A stretch of 64,000 nucleotides of DNA from Mangifera indica. Taxonomy: Eukaryota; Streptophyta; Magnoliopsida; Sapindales; Anacardiaceae. The DNA lies in assembly GCF_011075055.1 (NCBI RefSeq), contig NC_058155.1, forward strand, positions 620,001 to 684,000, given 5' to 3'. Position 1 is the stretch's first letter. Each line of letters begins with the position of its first letter. Shown piece by piece: positions 48,371 to 59,764 of this stretch. The notes beneath the pieces were generated by a model. The model worked only from the letters and a program-made list of their open reading frames with translations. It was not told the DNA's origin and did no database searches. Both the position numbers and the translations under genes were made by a program.

Positions 48371-50090
48371 TGTTGGGTTTTCAGGGTGCCAATAACCAAC
48401 AATGTAATGAAATTTAAAAATTTTAAAATATGCAATCCCAACAACCCTAAGTAGGATACCCGTTTTAGACATATAATCATGAATATACAAAACACACATA
48501 GATTGTTTTAGATTTTATACCTATGTTGGTGGCTCTTTTAAATCTTTATGTGGCTTGAGACTAAATGTTATCTAACCCTCAAAAGGCAATGTCTTGGTAT
48601 CCATGCAAAGCACAAACACATAAGAAGCAATCCAAGGAGAAGGTTGTTGGGGTTTTTTTACTAGATTATTTATGTTCATAAGAAGAGGAGAGAAAAACAG
48701 AAAACCTATAGCTAGGGTTTCTGCTATTTAATGTTCTTATTATTCGTTAATTCTTACACATGTTTTAAATATATGCAGGTGTCCGAGTAAAGCAAGGATT
48801 CCATCCAAAGTCAACACCCTTAACACACATGCACGACTAGCATGCAAACATACACAACCAATATGTTTCATAACATGCACAGGTGGCACATAAGTGTATC
48901 GCACGATATAAGCTTTAGCATTACACATTTGGACAAAAATTTTGTCTAGTCCTGCCATGCTTATTATATTTTACATGGTACTAGCTGGCACCATGCACAT
49001 TAAGTTTGACTTGGTCAAAACATGGTCAACTAATTCTCTCTCTCTTTAAACACCAAAATTATCATCAAATAATCTTTGTCTCAAAATTTGAATCAACCCT
49101 TATATACGTGTGACCCAAAAGTTCTCTATCAAACTAATAATATATAAATTCAAGTCGAATTCAAACACAAACCAAGATTAGCCTTTAACAAAATATCATG
49201 GTCACTCGGACGATAGAATGTTAGTGGACATCTCTTATACTTTTACAACATCACAATCACATGCAATTCAATCTTTTCATCAACCAATATCTCTTGAGGC
49301 TAAGACATAGAAATGTGTCTATCTTAATAGTTCTTCAGTATGAATTGATACACATCAATGACTAACATGGATTAGGTTACAACTTTATCCCACTGTGGCT
49401 GCAGATATAAGCAATCATGGATGTCATTTAGTATTTTCATGTGAGATATCTTCCTTTGTGTGCTCAGAAGTGATGAATCCTTTACCAATTTAACTATAGC
49501 CTCTATGTATCTCACAATATGGCTGATTACTACTTTTATAGTTACCCCTATTACGCTATGTTGGATAACATCAAACCATATCGATCCTAACACAAAATAA
49601 TCAAGCACCCTTAAGTCATAGGATCATATGCACCTATGGTATTCAAAGGCTTTTTATTTTGTAGACACTAAAGTAAACATCCATATGGATATCTTTCAGT
49701 CAAGTTAGTCTGATAAACACATCTATAACATGCACCCATATGTTACACCAAGTTGTTTACAACAACTTTGAAACATGAGAACTGTTGCCACTGTTGGTGG
49801 GGCCATTCCACACTATGATAATCCTATCATCTTTAGACGTGTCATTATTCATTGTAATATTGGGATTACGGACGATTCTAGAATGACCACTAAAAGTGTA
49901 CATAAGGATCCTACGTTTAGTCATCTAATCCCTTCGTCACAATTCTACTATTCTAATGGTATATTATTCTTACGATTATATAAATAAACAACATATGAAT
50001 TGAATAATAATAAATCATTTATTAATTATTAATATAAAATTATATTCACAAATGCCAAATTTGATTGGTTCTAGGGCACTTACCCTAACA
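48371..50090 (-). repeat. Family C LTR with primer-site stub, copy 2
   Basis: Copy of 35403-37122. To its right ATTAAATTTGAAATAGG encodes the start of RT on the plus strand, so an LTR end directly abuts pol in antisense. Confidence 0.85.
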
Positions 50091-51030
50091 ATTAAATTTG
50101 AAATAGGCTTTATATATAAGAACCAAATATGGACTTTGGTGGGCAAACCTAAAGGGTAAAACTTGAAGGGTGCAAATGGGTTTTCAAAATGAAAACTTAC
50201 ATGGAAGGTAACGTGCATACCTATAAAGCATAACTGGTTGCCAATGGTTTCACTTAGAAATATGGCATTGATTATGATGAAACCTTTTTGCTAGTTACTA
50301 TGCTTAAGTCTATTAGAATTTTGTTTGCTATAGCTACATATTATAGCTATGAAATCTTTTAGATGGACATCAAGATTGCCTTCTTGAACAGTAACCTTGT
50401 AGAGGATGTCTACATGCTGTAACCAAATGATTTTGTTCTTGCTGGATTGGCAAACAACGTATGCAAGATGGAAAAGTCCATTTATGGACTTAAGTAGGTT
50501 TCAAGAAGCTAGAGTATTCATTTTGATAAAGTTTTTCATAAGTTCAAATTCATCAAAAAATGAAAATGAACCTTGTGTGTATAAAATGGTTAGTAAAAGT
50601 GTGATTGCATTTTCGGCATTGTATGTCGATAACATCTTGATTATTGAAAAAAGACTTACCAAACTTACAATTAGTAAAGGCTTGGTTATCTAAGTGTTTC
50701 TCCATAAAAGACTTAGAAGAAGCAACCTACATTCTTGGGATTAAAATTTACTTAGGCAGAAAATGCAAATTGTTAAGTCTAAGTCAAAGTACGTACATAG
50801 ACAAAGTATTGACTAGATTTAATATGGAAGAATTCAAGAAAGGATTTCTATCTATGTCCCATAGTGTACATCTTTTAAAAGAGATATGTCCATATATACA
50901 ATCTGAGAGAGATAAGATTAGAAGGATCTCATATGCTTTGACTATAGGATTAATCATATATATTATGCTATGTATGATGATTGATGTCTCATACGTCTCG
51001 AATGTTTGCAGTAGATATTAATCTAATCTA
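50091..51030 (+). pseudogene. Family C reverse transcriptase
   Basis: Plus-strand copia RT: IKFEIGFIYKNQIWTLVGKP, KMKTYMEGNVHTYKA, YGIDYDETFLLVTMLKSIRI, MDIKIAFLNSNLVEDVYML, VCKMEKSIYGLK, then ALYVDNILII (about 50617-50645), where the catalytic YVDD is YVDN. Later parts stay open at 50644-51021 (DLEEATYILGIKIYLGRKCK, LTRFNMEEFKKGF). Many stops at Trp and Gln positions. The 5' end of pol is missing: the gene starts at the C LTR junction. Confidence 0.9.
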
Positions 51031-51600
51031 GGTGAAAAACACTAGATGGTTCTCAAGAACATCCTAAAGTATTTAAGAAGGATTAAGGATGCATTCTTGG
51101 TTTATAAAGAGGAAACTCAACTCAATGTAAAAGGCTACAGTGACACTAGTTTCCAAACTGATTGAGATGATTACAAATCCAAACAAGGTTTATCTTTTAT
51201 TTGAATGGTGGTACAGTTAGTTAGAAAAGCTTCAAGCGAAGTACAATGGTTGATTCTACAATAGAGTCCAAGTCATTGCCCTTTTAAAAGAGGTTGTATG
51301 GATTAAAAAGTTCATAACTGAACTTAGAGTGGTTTTGAGTATCATCGAGTTGATTAAGCTCCATTATGACAATAATATAGTTATTACTTAAGCAAAGGAG
51401 TTACAGTCTCATCAAAGGTCTAAATACATACTCAAACGATATTACCTAATTTGAGAGATTATATAATGAGGTGACATAGAGATAGCAAGGATTGATACAG
51501 ATGACAATTTAACTAACTCACTGACAAAGCCTCTATTGTAGTAGAAACATGATAGACATGTAGCCAAGCTTGACATTAGATATATAACCGATTGTCTATA
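51031..51600 (+). pseudogene. Family C RNase H
   Basis: KNILKYLRRIKDAFLVYKEE, then VKGYSDTSFQTD*DDYKSKQ with the first RNase H Asp, and a tail DIEIARIDTDDNLTNSLTKP at about 51475-51535, the usual end of copia pol. Frameshifts separate the parts. The polypurine tract follows. Confidence 0.85.
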
Positions 51601-51615
51601 GTGCAAGTGAGAGAT
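51596..51615 (+). other. Polypurine tract of the C element
   Basis: CTATAGTGCAAGTGAGAGAT directly before TGTTAAGG. Same position and sequence type as in element D and family A. Confidence 0.8.
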
Positions 51616-53255
51616 TGTTAAGGTAGGTACCTTAAAGCCAATTGAATTTGTCATTTATTGATGTAATTTTATATTGATAATTAATAAAGGATTTATTGTT
51701 ATTCAATCCATATGTTATCTATTCATATGATCATGCCAATAACATTCCTTTAGAATAGTATAACTATGACAAGAGGATCGAATGACTGATCATGGGAACC
51801 CTATGAACACTTCTAATGATCATTCTAGAAACATCTATAATCCCAACATTACAATGAATGAGAGCACGTGTAATGATGATAGGATTATCATAATATTAAG
51901 CAACTCTATCAGAAGCGGTGATAGTTCTCACGTGTTGAAGCTATTGCAAATAGCTTAGTGTAACACATGGGTGCACATTCATCAGACTAACCCAAGTAAA
52001 GGATATCTGTATGGATGGTTGCTTTAATGTTTATGGAATAAATCATCTGAACCCCATAGGTGCATGTGATCCTTTGACTTGAGATCACTAAATCATCTCA
52101 TATAAAGATCAATATGGTTTGATGTTATCTAATGTGTCATCATAATTTAGGTAACTATAGAGGTAGTAATCGGCCATATCATGAGATACATAAAGACTAT
52201 GGTTGATCAATAAAGGATTTGTCACAGTAGAATTCGTGGCTACATTGGGATGAAGTTATTGTCTAATCTCTGTTAGTCATTAATGTATATAAGTTCATAC
52301 CGATAAATATTTTCTATGTTTTAGCCTCAAGAAATATTGGTTAACAAAATGATTAATTACATATAACTATGATATTGTAAAAACTTAAGAGATGTCTGTT
52401 AACATTTTATTGTTCGAGTGGCTATGATGCCTTGCTAAAGCTAATCTTGGTTTATGTCTAAAGTTGACTCAAATTCAAACACTACTAGTTTGATAGAAAG
52501 CTTATGGATCACACCTATATAGAGGATAATTCAAACCCAGACGCAAGGATTATTTGGTGATATTCCTAATGTTTAAGGAAGGAGATAATCTAGTTGTCCA
52601 CTTTTTGACCAAGTCAAACTTAGTGTGCATAGTGTTGGAAGCACCATGCAAAATTATTAAAGATGGTATGGTTGGACAAAATATTGTCTAGTCGTGCAAG
52701 GCTTAAAAGGTGGCACGATTGGACAAAATTTTATCCAACCATGTAAGGTTTAAAAACTTGTCGGGTAGCACACTTGTGTGCCACCTATTCAAATTATGAA
52801 ACATGTTAACTGTGCATGTTTACATGCCAGTCATGTATGTGTGTTAAAAGCGTTAGGTTTGGATGAAATCCTTGATGCATTCAGACACCTACACATATTT
52901 AAAAGCGTGCGTTAGAATTAAATTTAAAAAAATAACACATACAAAAAAAGAATCCTTCTTCCTATAAGCACACTTAATCTAGAAAATAAGCCCTAACAAC
53001 CTTCTCCTTAGATTGCCTTTTATATGTGTGCGTTTTATATGGATATCAAAGTGCCACCTCTCAAAAGTTGGATAACATTTAGTGTCAAACCACGTGAAGG
53101 TTTGAGCCACCAATGCTAAAACACGCTATGAGCTTTTTGCATATTCATGAATATATGTTTTAAAACGAATATCTTGCTTAGGGTTTTAGGATTCTTTGTT
53201 TTTAAATTTTTAATTCCATGATGTTATCGATTACTGGTATTCTGAAAATCTAATA
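51616..53255 (+). repeat. 3' LTR of the C element (1640 bp)
   Basis: From TGTTAAGGTAGGTACC to TCTGAAAATCTAATA, which corresponds to CCTGAAAACCCAACA in other C LTRs (CA end lost). It contains two GGACAAAATNTTNTCC palindromes (52678 and 52719). Its right end abuts gypsy integrase, so the C element probably inserted into the gypsy array. Confidence 0.82.
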
Positions 53256-54560
53256 ATATAATCGTCTAGGGTACTCTATGCAGTCTAATAATCTCTTAAA
53301 CATATAACTTTCTCAACTAATTTGTATGAGTAGTATCTTAATAGGCAAAAAAATGTTAACTTAGTTAATTTGTCTACTATTACCCATAGCGCATTGAAAC
53401 CACTCTAAATCCTCAATAGCCTAATAATGAAATACATAGAGATATGTTCCTACTTTCACTTGGGGACATTCTAAGGATAAAGCAAACCTAATGGTTTCTA
53501 GTGCTCAACCTTAATCTGTTGACAGGTGAGACACTTAGGAACATACTTACCTATATCTCTTTTTAGATTAGACCATTAGAAACTCCTCTTCAAATCGTGG
53601 TACATCTTTACACCCTTGAGATAGGAAGTGTAAAGAGAACTGTGAGACTCTACAAAGATCATTTGACTTAACTAATTTGATGAAACACAAACTCTACCTC
53701 TGAACTTAAGAATACCATCCACAATTTGAAAATTTGTCTCGAAACCATCATAAACGTTTTGTCTATGCCAATTATCTTCTATCTGAGTTACTTTGATCTC
53801 TTCCACCAATATGGATTTGATCTTCCATCTGGCTAGAGCCCTAATCACAAACTTAATATACTTTTAATCCACGTATAACTAAATTTCCCTTTGAACTATC
53901 AACTGTGACAAAAACACCTTCTGTTGAGGGTATTTATTACTATATTTGCCTTGTTGACATCATAGTCATAATCTTTTAGCAACTTGAGCAATCTCTTCTA
54001 TCTCACATTAAGTTATTTCTATGTAAAGAAATATTTGAGGCCCTTATGATTGGTGTAAATGTTACATCTCACTCTATATAGATAGTGCCTCCAAATCTTA
54101 AGGGTAAACACTATCGTTGCTAACTCCAAATCATGAGTAGTGTATCTAATCTCAAAATTCTTTAATTATCTCAAGACATATGATATCACCTTGCTTTATT
54201 GTATCAACACTGCTCTTAATTCACTTTAAGATGCCTCCGTGTACAAATCATACTCAACTTTATCCTCTGATAGGGTTAACACTGGAGTATAAGTCAATAT
54301 GTTCTTTAACTCTTGAAAACTCTCATCATATGCATCTAACCACTGAAATTGAGTTTCCTTCTTTATTAGAGTTATGAGAGGTCTTACTAATCTAGTGAAA
54401 CCCTCCATAAATCTTCTGTAGTACCCTACAAAGCCTAGATAACTTTAAACGTCCTTAAAAGTCTTTAGCCTCTGTCAATCTAACACTACCTTGATCTTAC
54501 TTTAGTTGACTAATAGATCGTCTATAGAAACCATATGCCCCAAGAAGACAACTTTATCAC
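53256..54560 (-). pseudogene. Ty3/gypsy pol fragment G3 (RT end, RNase H, integrase start)
   Basis: Minus-strand order from 54560: VVFLGHMVSIDDLLVN and YLGFVGYYRRFMEGFTRLVR (RT thumb), FQELKNILTYTPVLTL (open 54226-54408), RNase H around 53930-54180 ([20 protein letters not shown]), a spacer, the integrase HHCC zinc site (LTCQQIKVEH near 53530) and the core start (NALWVIVDKLTKLTFF) cut at 53256 by the C LTR. It is joined at 54560 to the integrase tail of G1, so its own 5' part is missing. Confidence 0.85.
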
Positions 54561-54965
54561 ACCAGAACTTGCTAATTCCTCTATAACACCTTGACTAAGG
54601 GAATTTGTCTGTGTCTAAACTTATTGACCTATTTATCTAGAATCTATATTAGAATTTTCTCATTCACCAAATTATCTTCTAGCTCAACTTCACCAACTCT
54701 AAGTATATGGGTTGGGTCTTTGATGTACTTGTATAAGAATGACATATGAAACGTGTTATGAATATGATCCATCCTTATTAGTAATGTAAGCTGGTAGGCC
54801 ACCTTACCTACATACTTTAATATCTTGAATAGTCCTACAAATCTCGACGTTAGCTTACCTTTCTTATTAAATCTTATAGCATACTTGTAGGAGGCTACTT
54901 GAACAGACACTTTATCACATATTTCAAACTCAAGATCTCATCTAAGATAGTAGACTAAATTTGAA
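54560..54965 (-). pseudogene. G1 integrase C-terminus with chromodomain-like tail
   Basis: Open 54644-54910: YKYAIRFNKKGKLTSRFVGL, ILKYVGKVAYQLTL, IHNTFHMSFLYKYIKDPTHI. The tail continues past stops to IPLVKVL, the conserved segment of the chromovirus integrase end, which in intact elements binds chromatin. It is fused upstream to the RNase H spacer by deletion (about 54960-55000). Confidence 0.85.
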
Positions 54966-54999
54966 GGTCTACCATTTGCCTTATGATCACCTTAATCTG

Positions 55000-56440
55000 C
55001 TTTCTCACTAACTCCTACTATAACTCTCAGTGAGCTGTGATTTGTAACAAGACTACTTCTTTAAAGGTGTCTATAACTACATTGGTCTTGCCTAGGTGGT
55101 ATATGATCTCATATTGATAATCCTTTACTAGCTTTAATTAACACCTCTACCTCATATTAAACTCCTTCTAAGTGAAGAATTACTTAAGGCTCTTATGATC
55201 TTTATAAATGTTGTTTCTGACCCTATACAAGTAATGCCACCATATTTTAAGTGTAGACACGATAACTACCAACTTTAAGTTATGTGTCGGGTATCAAGTC
55301 TTATAATCTTTCAACTAATGAGAGGAATATGATATAACTTTGCCTCATTACATCAACACTGCTCTCAATCCCTAATAAAAGGCATTTATAAAAACTCATA
55401 CTATTCACCATTCATTGGCAAAGTTAAGATGGGAACTAATGTCAACCTTCTCTTTAATTCTTGAAAACTCTACTTATAAGCATCAAACCACCTGAAAGGA
55501 ACATCCTTATGAGTCAACTCTATGAGCAATTAGGCTAATTTGGCAAAACCCTCAATGAACCACCTGTAGTATCCTGTCAACCTAAGAAAACTCTTCACCT
55601 CTTTAATTTTCTTAGGCTTTTGCCACGCTAAAATGGCCTTTATTTTACTAGGGCTTATTGAAATACATCTACTGAGATCACATGTCTAAGGAAAGTCATT
55701 TTGTCTAACTAAAACTTGTATTTACAAAACTTGGCATACAAATGCCTTTCTTTCAACCGCTGTAGCACAAATATTAGATGTTGTGCATGTTCCTCCCAAG
55801 TCCTAGAGTATACTTGGATGTCATTTATAAACACCACCATAAACCTGTTTAGGCAATCCTAGAACACCCTATTAATTAGGTCCATAAATACTGCTAAGGC
55901 ATTTGTCAACCCAAAGGACATAACCACAAATTTATAATATCGATATCTTGTTTTGAATGTAGTATTTGGTATATCTTACTCGAGAACCCTGATTTGATGA
56001 TATCCTGACCTTAGATCAATATTAGAAAATATTAAGGTACCTAAGAGCTAGTAAAAAAAGTCATCAATTATTATAAATAGGTATTCATTCTTTATTGTCA
56101 CTTTATTTAACTCAGTCTGATAAACATTGTCTAATAGTTCTTGTAACTATTTCTTTAGCTCTTGTAGTTTCACTAAGGCCAATTATATAGTGCCTTGGAA
56201 ATTGGCACTGTGTTCAAGGCCAACTCGATGTTAAACTCTATCTCTTTCTCTAGTGCTAACTCTAGAAGATTGTCAAGAAATACATCTAGAAACTCTTGCA
56301 CCACTAGAGTATCTTTCACCCTTGGAATCGCCTTATCTGATTTACTTACTACATGTGCCAAATACCCTATACTTAAGATTTTCCTAGCTTGGACACTGTT
56401 ATTCATCATACTGAGAATTCAACCTTTTCCAAAAGTAAAC
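55000..56440 (-). pseudogene. G1 RT and RNase H
   Basis: VVQEFLDVFLDNLLELALEK (56173-56409), then [34 protein letters not shown], the catalytic [10 protein letters not shown] (about 55820-55850; FIDD expected, first Asp to Asn), [11 protein letters not shown], and the RNase H end YQYEIIYHLGKTNVVIDTFK near 55080-55120. Frequent stops. The region upstream of LRSGYHQ is shortened. Confidence 0.87.
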
Positions 56441-56690
56441 TCCTTTATATTATCTAAGTAGAGTCAAACCTTTTTCTTTCTATAGTCTATCTCTACTTCA
56501 TATCTACTCAAGAAGTCTATATCTAGTATTACATCAAAATCTAGCATATCTATCACTATCAAGTCTATAACTAACTTTCGACCTCTTAAAGAAATTGTTT
56601 TTCCAATCAACATATGACTACTATGGGTCTAAGTCTTAGTGGTTGCAAACATTCAAGCTCGTCTTCCTTTAATTGTTTGGTCTGTAGAGG
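56441..56690 (-). pseudogene. G1 protease remnant
   Basis: LVIDLIVIDMLDFDVILDID followed by FLSRYEVEIDYRKKKV is the C-terminal half of the gypsy aspartic protease. The DSGATHSFI active-site half is not found: the zinc-knuckle side joins at MLIGKTISLRGRK, so the active site was lost. Confidence 0.8.
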
Positions 56691-57890
56691 CTAGTGTTAC
56701 AATTATGGTATGCCCTTTGGTGAAGTAGTTAGGTTACATACACTTGTAGCATATCCTCTGATTAGCTAAGTACTCATCAAAATATTTGTGCCTACATCTA
56801 TGGCAAGTAAGGGGATTATCACGTCTTGACTAATCCTCTCTCCTTTGTTTCTTACCAATCTAGTTTTTTCCATTATTTTTAGATTAAAAGGACCTCTTGC
56901 CTCTAAAGTCTTTGCTACCACTAGTCATAACCTGATACTGTCTCTAAGTTAGAGTTACTTGTAAGGGTTGGTATGGTACCTTTTTCTAAGTGGCTATCTT
57001 TTGCCTTAGGGCCTTTGATTGCAATACTTGGCCTAGAGCCTCTAAATAATATCTAGTGGTATGATCTCCATCACAACATCTTTGGCAATATCTAACTTGA
57101 GTCCCCAAATGAAGATCTCTATCTTACCTAAATTTGTGCTTATTACTTTAAGGGCATACTTGGTTAAGGCATTTAGCTTGTTAGAGTACTCCTTGACTTT
57201 CATGTTGTTTTACCTTAAGTTAATGAAGTCTTGGGCCTTCACATACAGGATATTTATTGATAGGTATTCTTTTTCAAAAGCCTATTTGAAGTCATCTTAA
57301 CTCATCTTTGAAACTTAGTGGGTCACATATAGTGTCTACCACCATATCTTAGCATCTCATTTCAAAAGTAGACTAGGATACTAGATTTTCTCTACATTTA
57401 ACATCATGAAAAGTCTCTTGATATCCTTCAACACTTCCAACCACTCCTCAATTGGTACTCTATCTGAAACTAAATTACCTTAAAAATTAGTAGGTTGGTG
57501 TCTAACTATCAAGTTATAGATTAGGTGAATCTACCTTATACTACCACCTATTCTATCAACTCTTGGTGCCCTCTATGCCCACTTTATCTTGTTAGGGCAG
57601 TAACTCCGTACCTAATGGTTGTTCTAGCATCGGTGAGGCATGAATTAGGTGTCTAACACTCTCAAATGCCTCTCTATTCTACTTGAGAATATTCTCAATG
57701 ATCTATCAGATAGTTGCACTATCTATCGAGGGCACTATAGATGCACTAGAGTCTTGTCTCTAAGCCTCTACTTAGGTCCTCTATTGATTTAGGACTTGGA
57801 ACATGCATGATCAAATTCCTCGATCTCTTTATCTAGAAATAACATCATTGTTGAGGCAAATATATCACTTAACTTAATGTAGGTTTAATA
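56691..57890 (-). pseudogene. gag: G1 gag remnant with zinc knuckles
   Basis: Minus-strand frames give VPIEEWLEVLKDIKRLFMML, FEKEYLSINILYVKAQDFIN and NNMKVKEYSNKLNALTKYAL, the Retrotrans_gag pattern, around 57000-57480. Two knuckle-like motifs follow (LTCHRCRHKYFDEYL and ICYKCM.PNYFTKGH, 56700-56815). Stops throughout. The first ~400 bp after the primer site are too degraded to align. Confidence 0.78.
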
Positions 57891-58029
57891 TACTCGCAGT
57901 GGTAGGTGTGCGAGAGTGGTCAGTGTTACATGAAAGGCTACTTTTCTTACATAACTTTATTATGCATTTCCAGACACACTATGACTTAACACTTGTTTGG
58001 GTACCAAAATCATGCTCTTATATCACAAA

Positions 58030-59760
58030 TGTAACACTCCTTTCCAAATATATACCCCTACACCTAATATGATCCGAAAAGAAATGTATGACTTGCCATT
58101 GGAATTAAATGCATGATAATAATAATTATGCATGCAAAAAGGTGCACTCTAAATAAATACTTTAAATGCATAAAAATTTGGCATTATTAATAATCATGTG
58201 TCTAGAAACAACTAAAAATCAATAATGTGCATAGTCTGAAACATAGATACATAAATAGCACAAATCTAAGAAATAATGATTTTGCCCCTTACCACTCTAT
58301 CACCTACATGCCCCCTACTCATCTTTACTTGTAAAACAATGGAAAAGGAATGCATAAGTGAAAACACTCACTGAGTTGTTGATCTCTCAATACCATTAAT
58401 AATACATAAATCTGGTAATCTAATGTTGCATCGATGAATCTCAAAGTGGTCACAACTTGACACTTTTATTCCCTATCATAAGCCATCTACAAAGGTACTA
58501 AGGTCTATGTAGATTTCTACATATTTGATGCTCTGGTGAAAGTAGATGACCATTTACGCATACAATTAGTAACTATCTAAGTGTGTACCATTTGTCTCAA
58601 CATTATTAATTTTTGACCCAGATTTAACTCAGTCAGGGTCTGTGTCATCTTCCACAAAATCAGACACTTTTCTTTTGCTAACTAGGTTCTCTAGTCTTGT
58701 TGAATGTCATTTTATTCTTTTTCACTTCTTATTCCCCTTCTTTGCACGAAACATAAGGATAAAATAGTTTTTTCTATCTTAATGTCTACATAAGCCTATA
58801 CTAAAGCTACACCCTTATGTACTTATAGAGAAATACTATCTCCTTTTTTGAAAAGTCACACACAAGTGTGTGACTCATACCATATGGTTTTATGTACCTC
58901 TCTTTTGACAAATGCACAAAAAGTGAAACTTTTTATTTTATAAAAGGGATACACAAACATGTAGGATACCTTAAACCCTAAACCCTAAAACCCTGAACAT
59001 GTAGGATACTTTACATGACTGTGTATTACGATCTGAAGATTGTAGACCTACTGAGTCTAGCTATTTTTGATCAATTTTTGGCTATCCATACACATATCAA
59101 TATACAAAAAGTTCCTCCAAACATTCTAAACATATTTTATCAATCAAACATACACACAAATCACCTTGTACTATGAATCTAAATTCAAATTATCTTTAAT
59201 CTTTAAATATAATTCAATACCATACTCATGGCAATAGCAAACTAATTCAGCATTATATGAACATGTTTAAGCACCAAATAATCCCTATGCCATCATCAAA
59301 TTGCTCAAAAATCAAAGCTGTGATTACAAACTTTAAACTCATTTAAAATCAGATTTGGTTAACCTAAAGAGAGAGACCAACTTACTTGTCCTTCGTAAAC
59401 TGCTCTATTCTTCATGTGGCAATGATTTCCAACAATTGACAACATCTTTTGGTGACCAAAATCCTTCTCTGTTTGCATTCTTTCTTAATATGACTAGAGT
59501 GTGAAAATAATAGAGAAAATTAGGTTACGCCTCTTTTTATTTTGCCTTCTAGACGTGACACACAAGCATATATGCTACTATACATAGGTGCGTATCCCGA
59601 TGTCTAACTAAGGCATCATATGATTTTTTTGCAATTCTTATCTTATCCTAAATTTAAACTTTGTTGATGATGCACATTCATATATAATCATTTAAACGGG
59701 TGTGCATTCGTTTGTAAATTGCCAATAAACTTAATTAAAAGCTAGAGAAAAAAACTAAAG
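58030..59760 (-). repeat. 5' LTR of gypsy G1
   Basis: The minus strand closes GGAAAGGAGTGTTACA at about 58030, followed by TTTGTGATATAAGAGCATG, a decayed TGGTATCAGAGCATG primer site. The ACTCAGTGAGTG block and a GGGGGCATGTAGGTG block (58300-58380) recur in the LTR fragments at 4.9 and 6.2 kb. The 5' limit is set only by the end of the neighbouring RT fragment near 59765. Confidence 0.6.
58973..58995 (+). repeat. Short telomere-like tract CCCTAAA
   Basis: TTAAACCCTAAACCCTAAAA lies in the G1 LTR, flanked by direct copies of AACATGTAGGATAC (58957 and 58996). Two to three plant telomere units only. Confidence 0.6.
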
Positions 59761-59764
59761 TAAC

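Larger units (their letters stand above)
37138..50105 (+). repeat. Tandem duplication, copy 2
   Basis: Direct repeat of 24163-37137, nearly identical. The junction at 37137/37138 reads GAAATAGG|GTTTTAAAT; the left parent reads TATTGGGTTTT and the right parent GAAATAGGCTTTAT, leaving only GG in common. At the right end the copy continues into RT sequence (ATAGGCTTTATATATAAG) that copy 1 lacks. Confidence 0.95.
54560..59760 (-). mobile_element. Ty3/gypsy chromovirus (Tekay/Del-like) G1, internally deleted
   Basis: Minus-strand order: 5' LTR (59760-58030), primer site, gag, zinc knuckle, protease remnant, RT, RNase H, then directly integrase C-terminus and chromodomain-like tail. Integrase zinc site and core are deleted, and no 3' LTR is present. 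The IPLVKVLxRNxQV tail near 54570-54640 resembles the Tekay/Del integrase end. Confidence 0.82.

Noticed and set aside
15713..53255. One giant element from the E2 LTR to the C 3' LTR
   Set aside because: The two LTRs belong to different families (TGTTATTGTATACCC against TGTTAAGGTAGGTACC) and the parts between are inverted or duplicated.
54180..54377. Plus-strand frames over gypsy pol (also 56195-56461 and 57061-57300)
   Set aside because: They are shadows of the minus-strand gypsy RT and gag.
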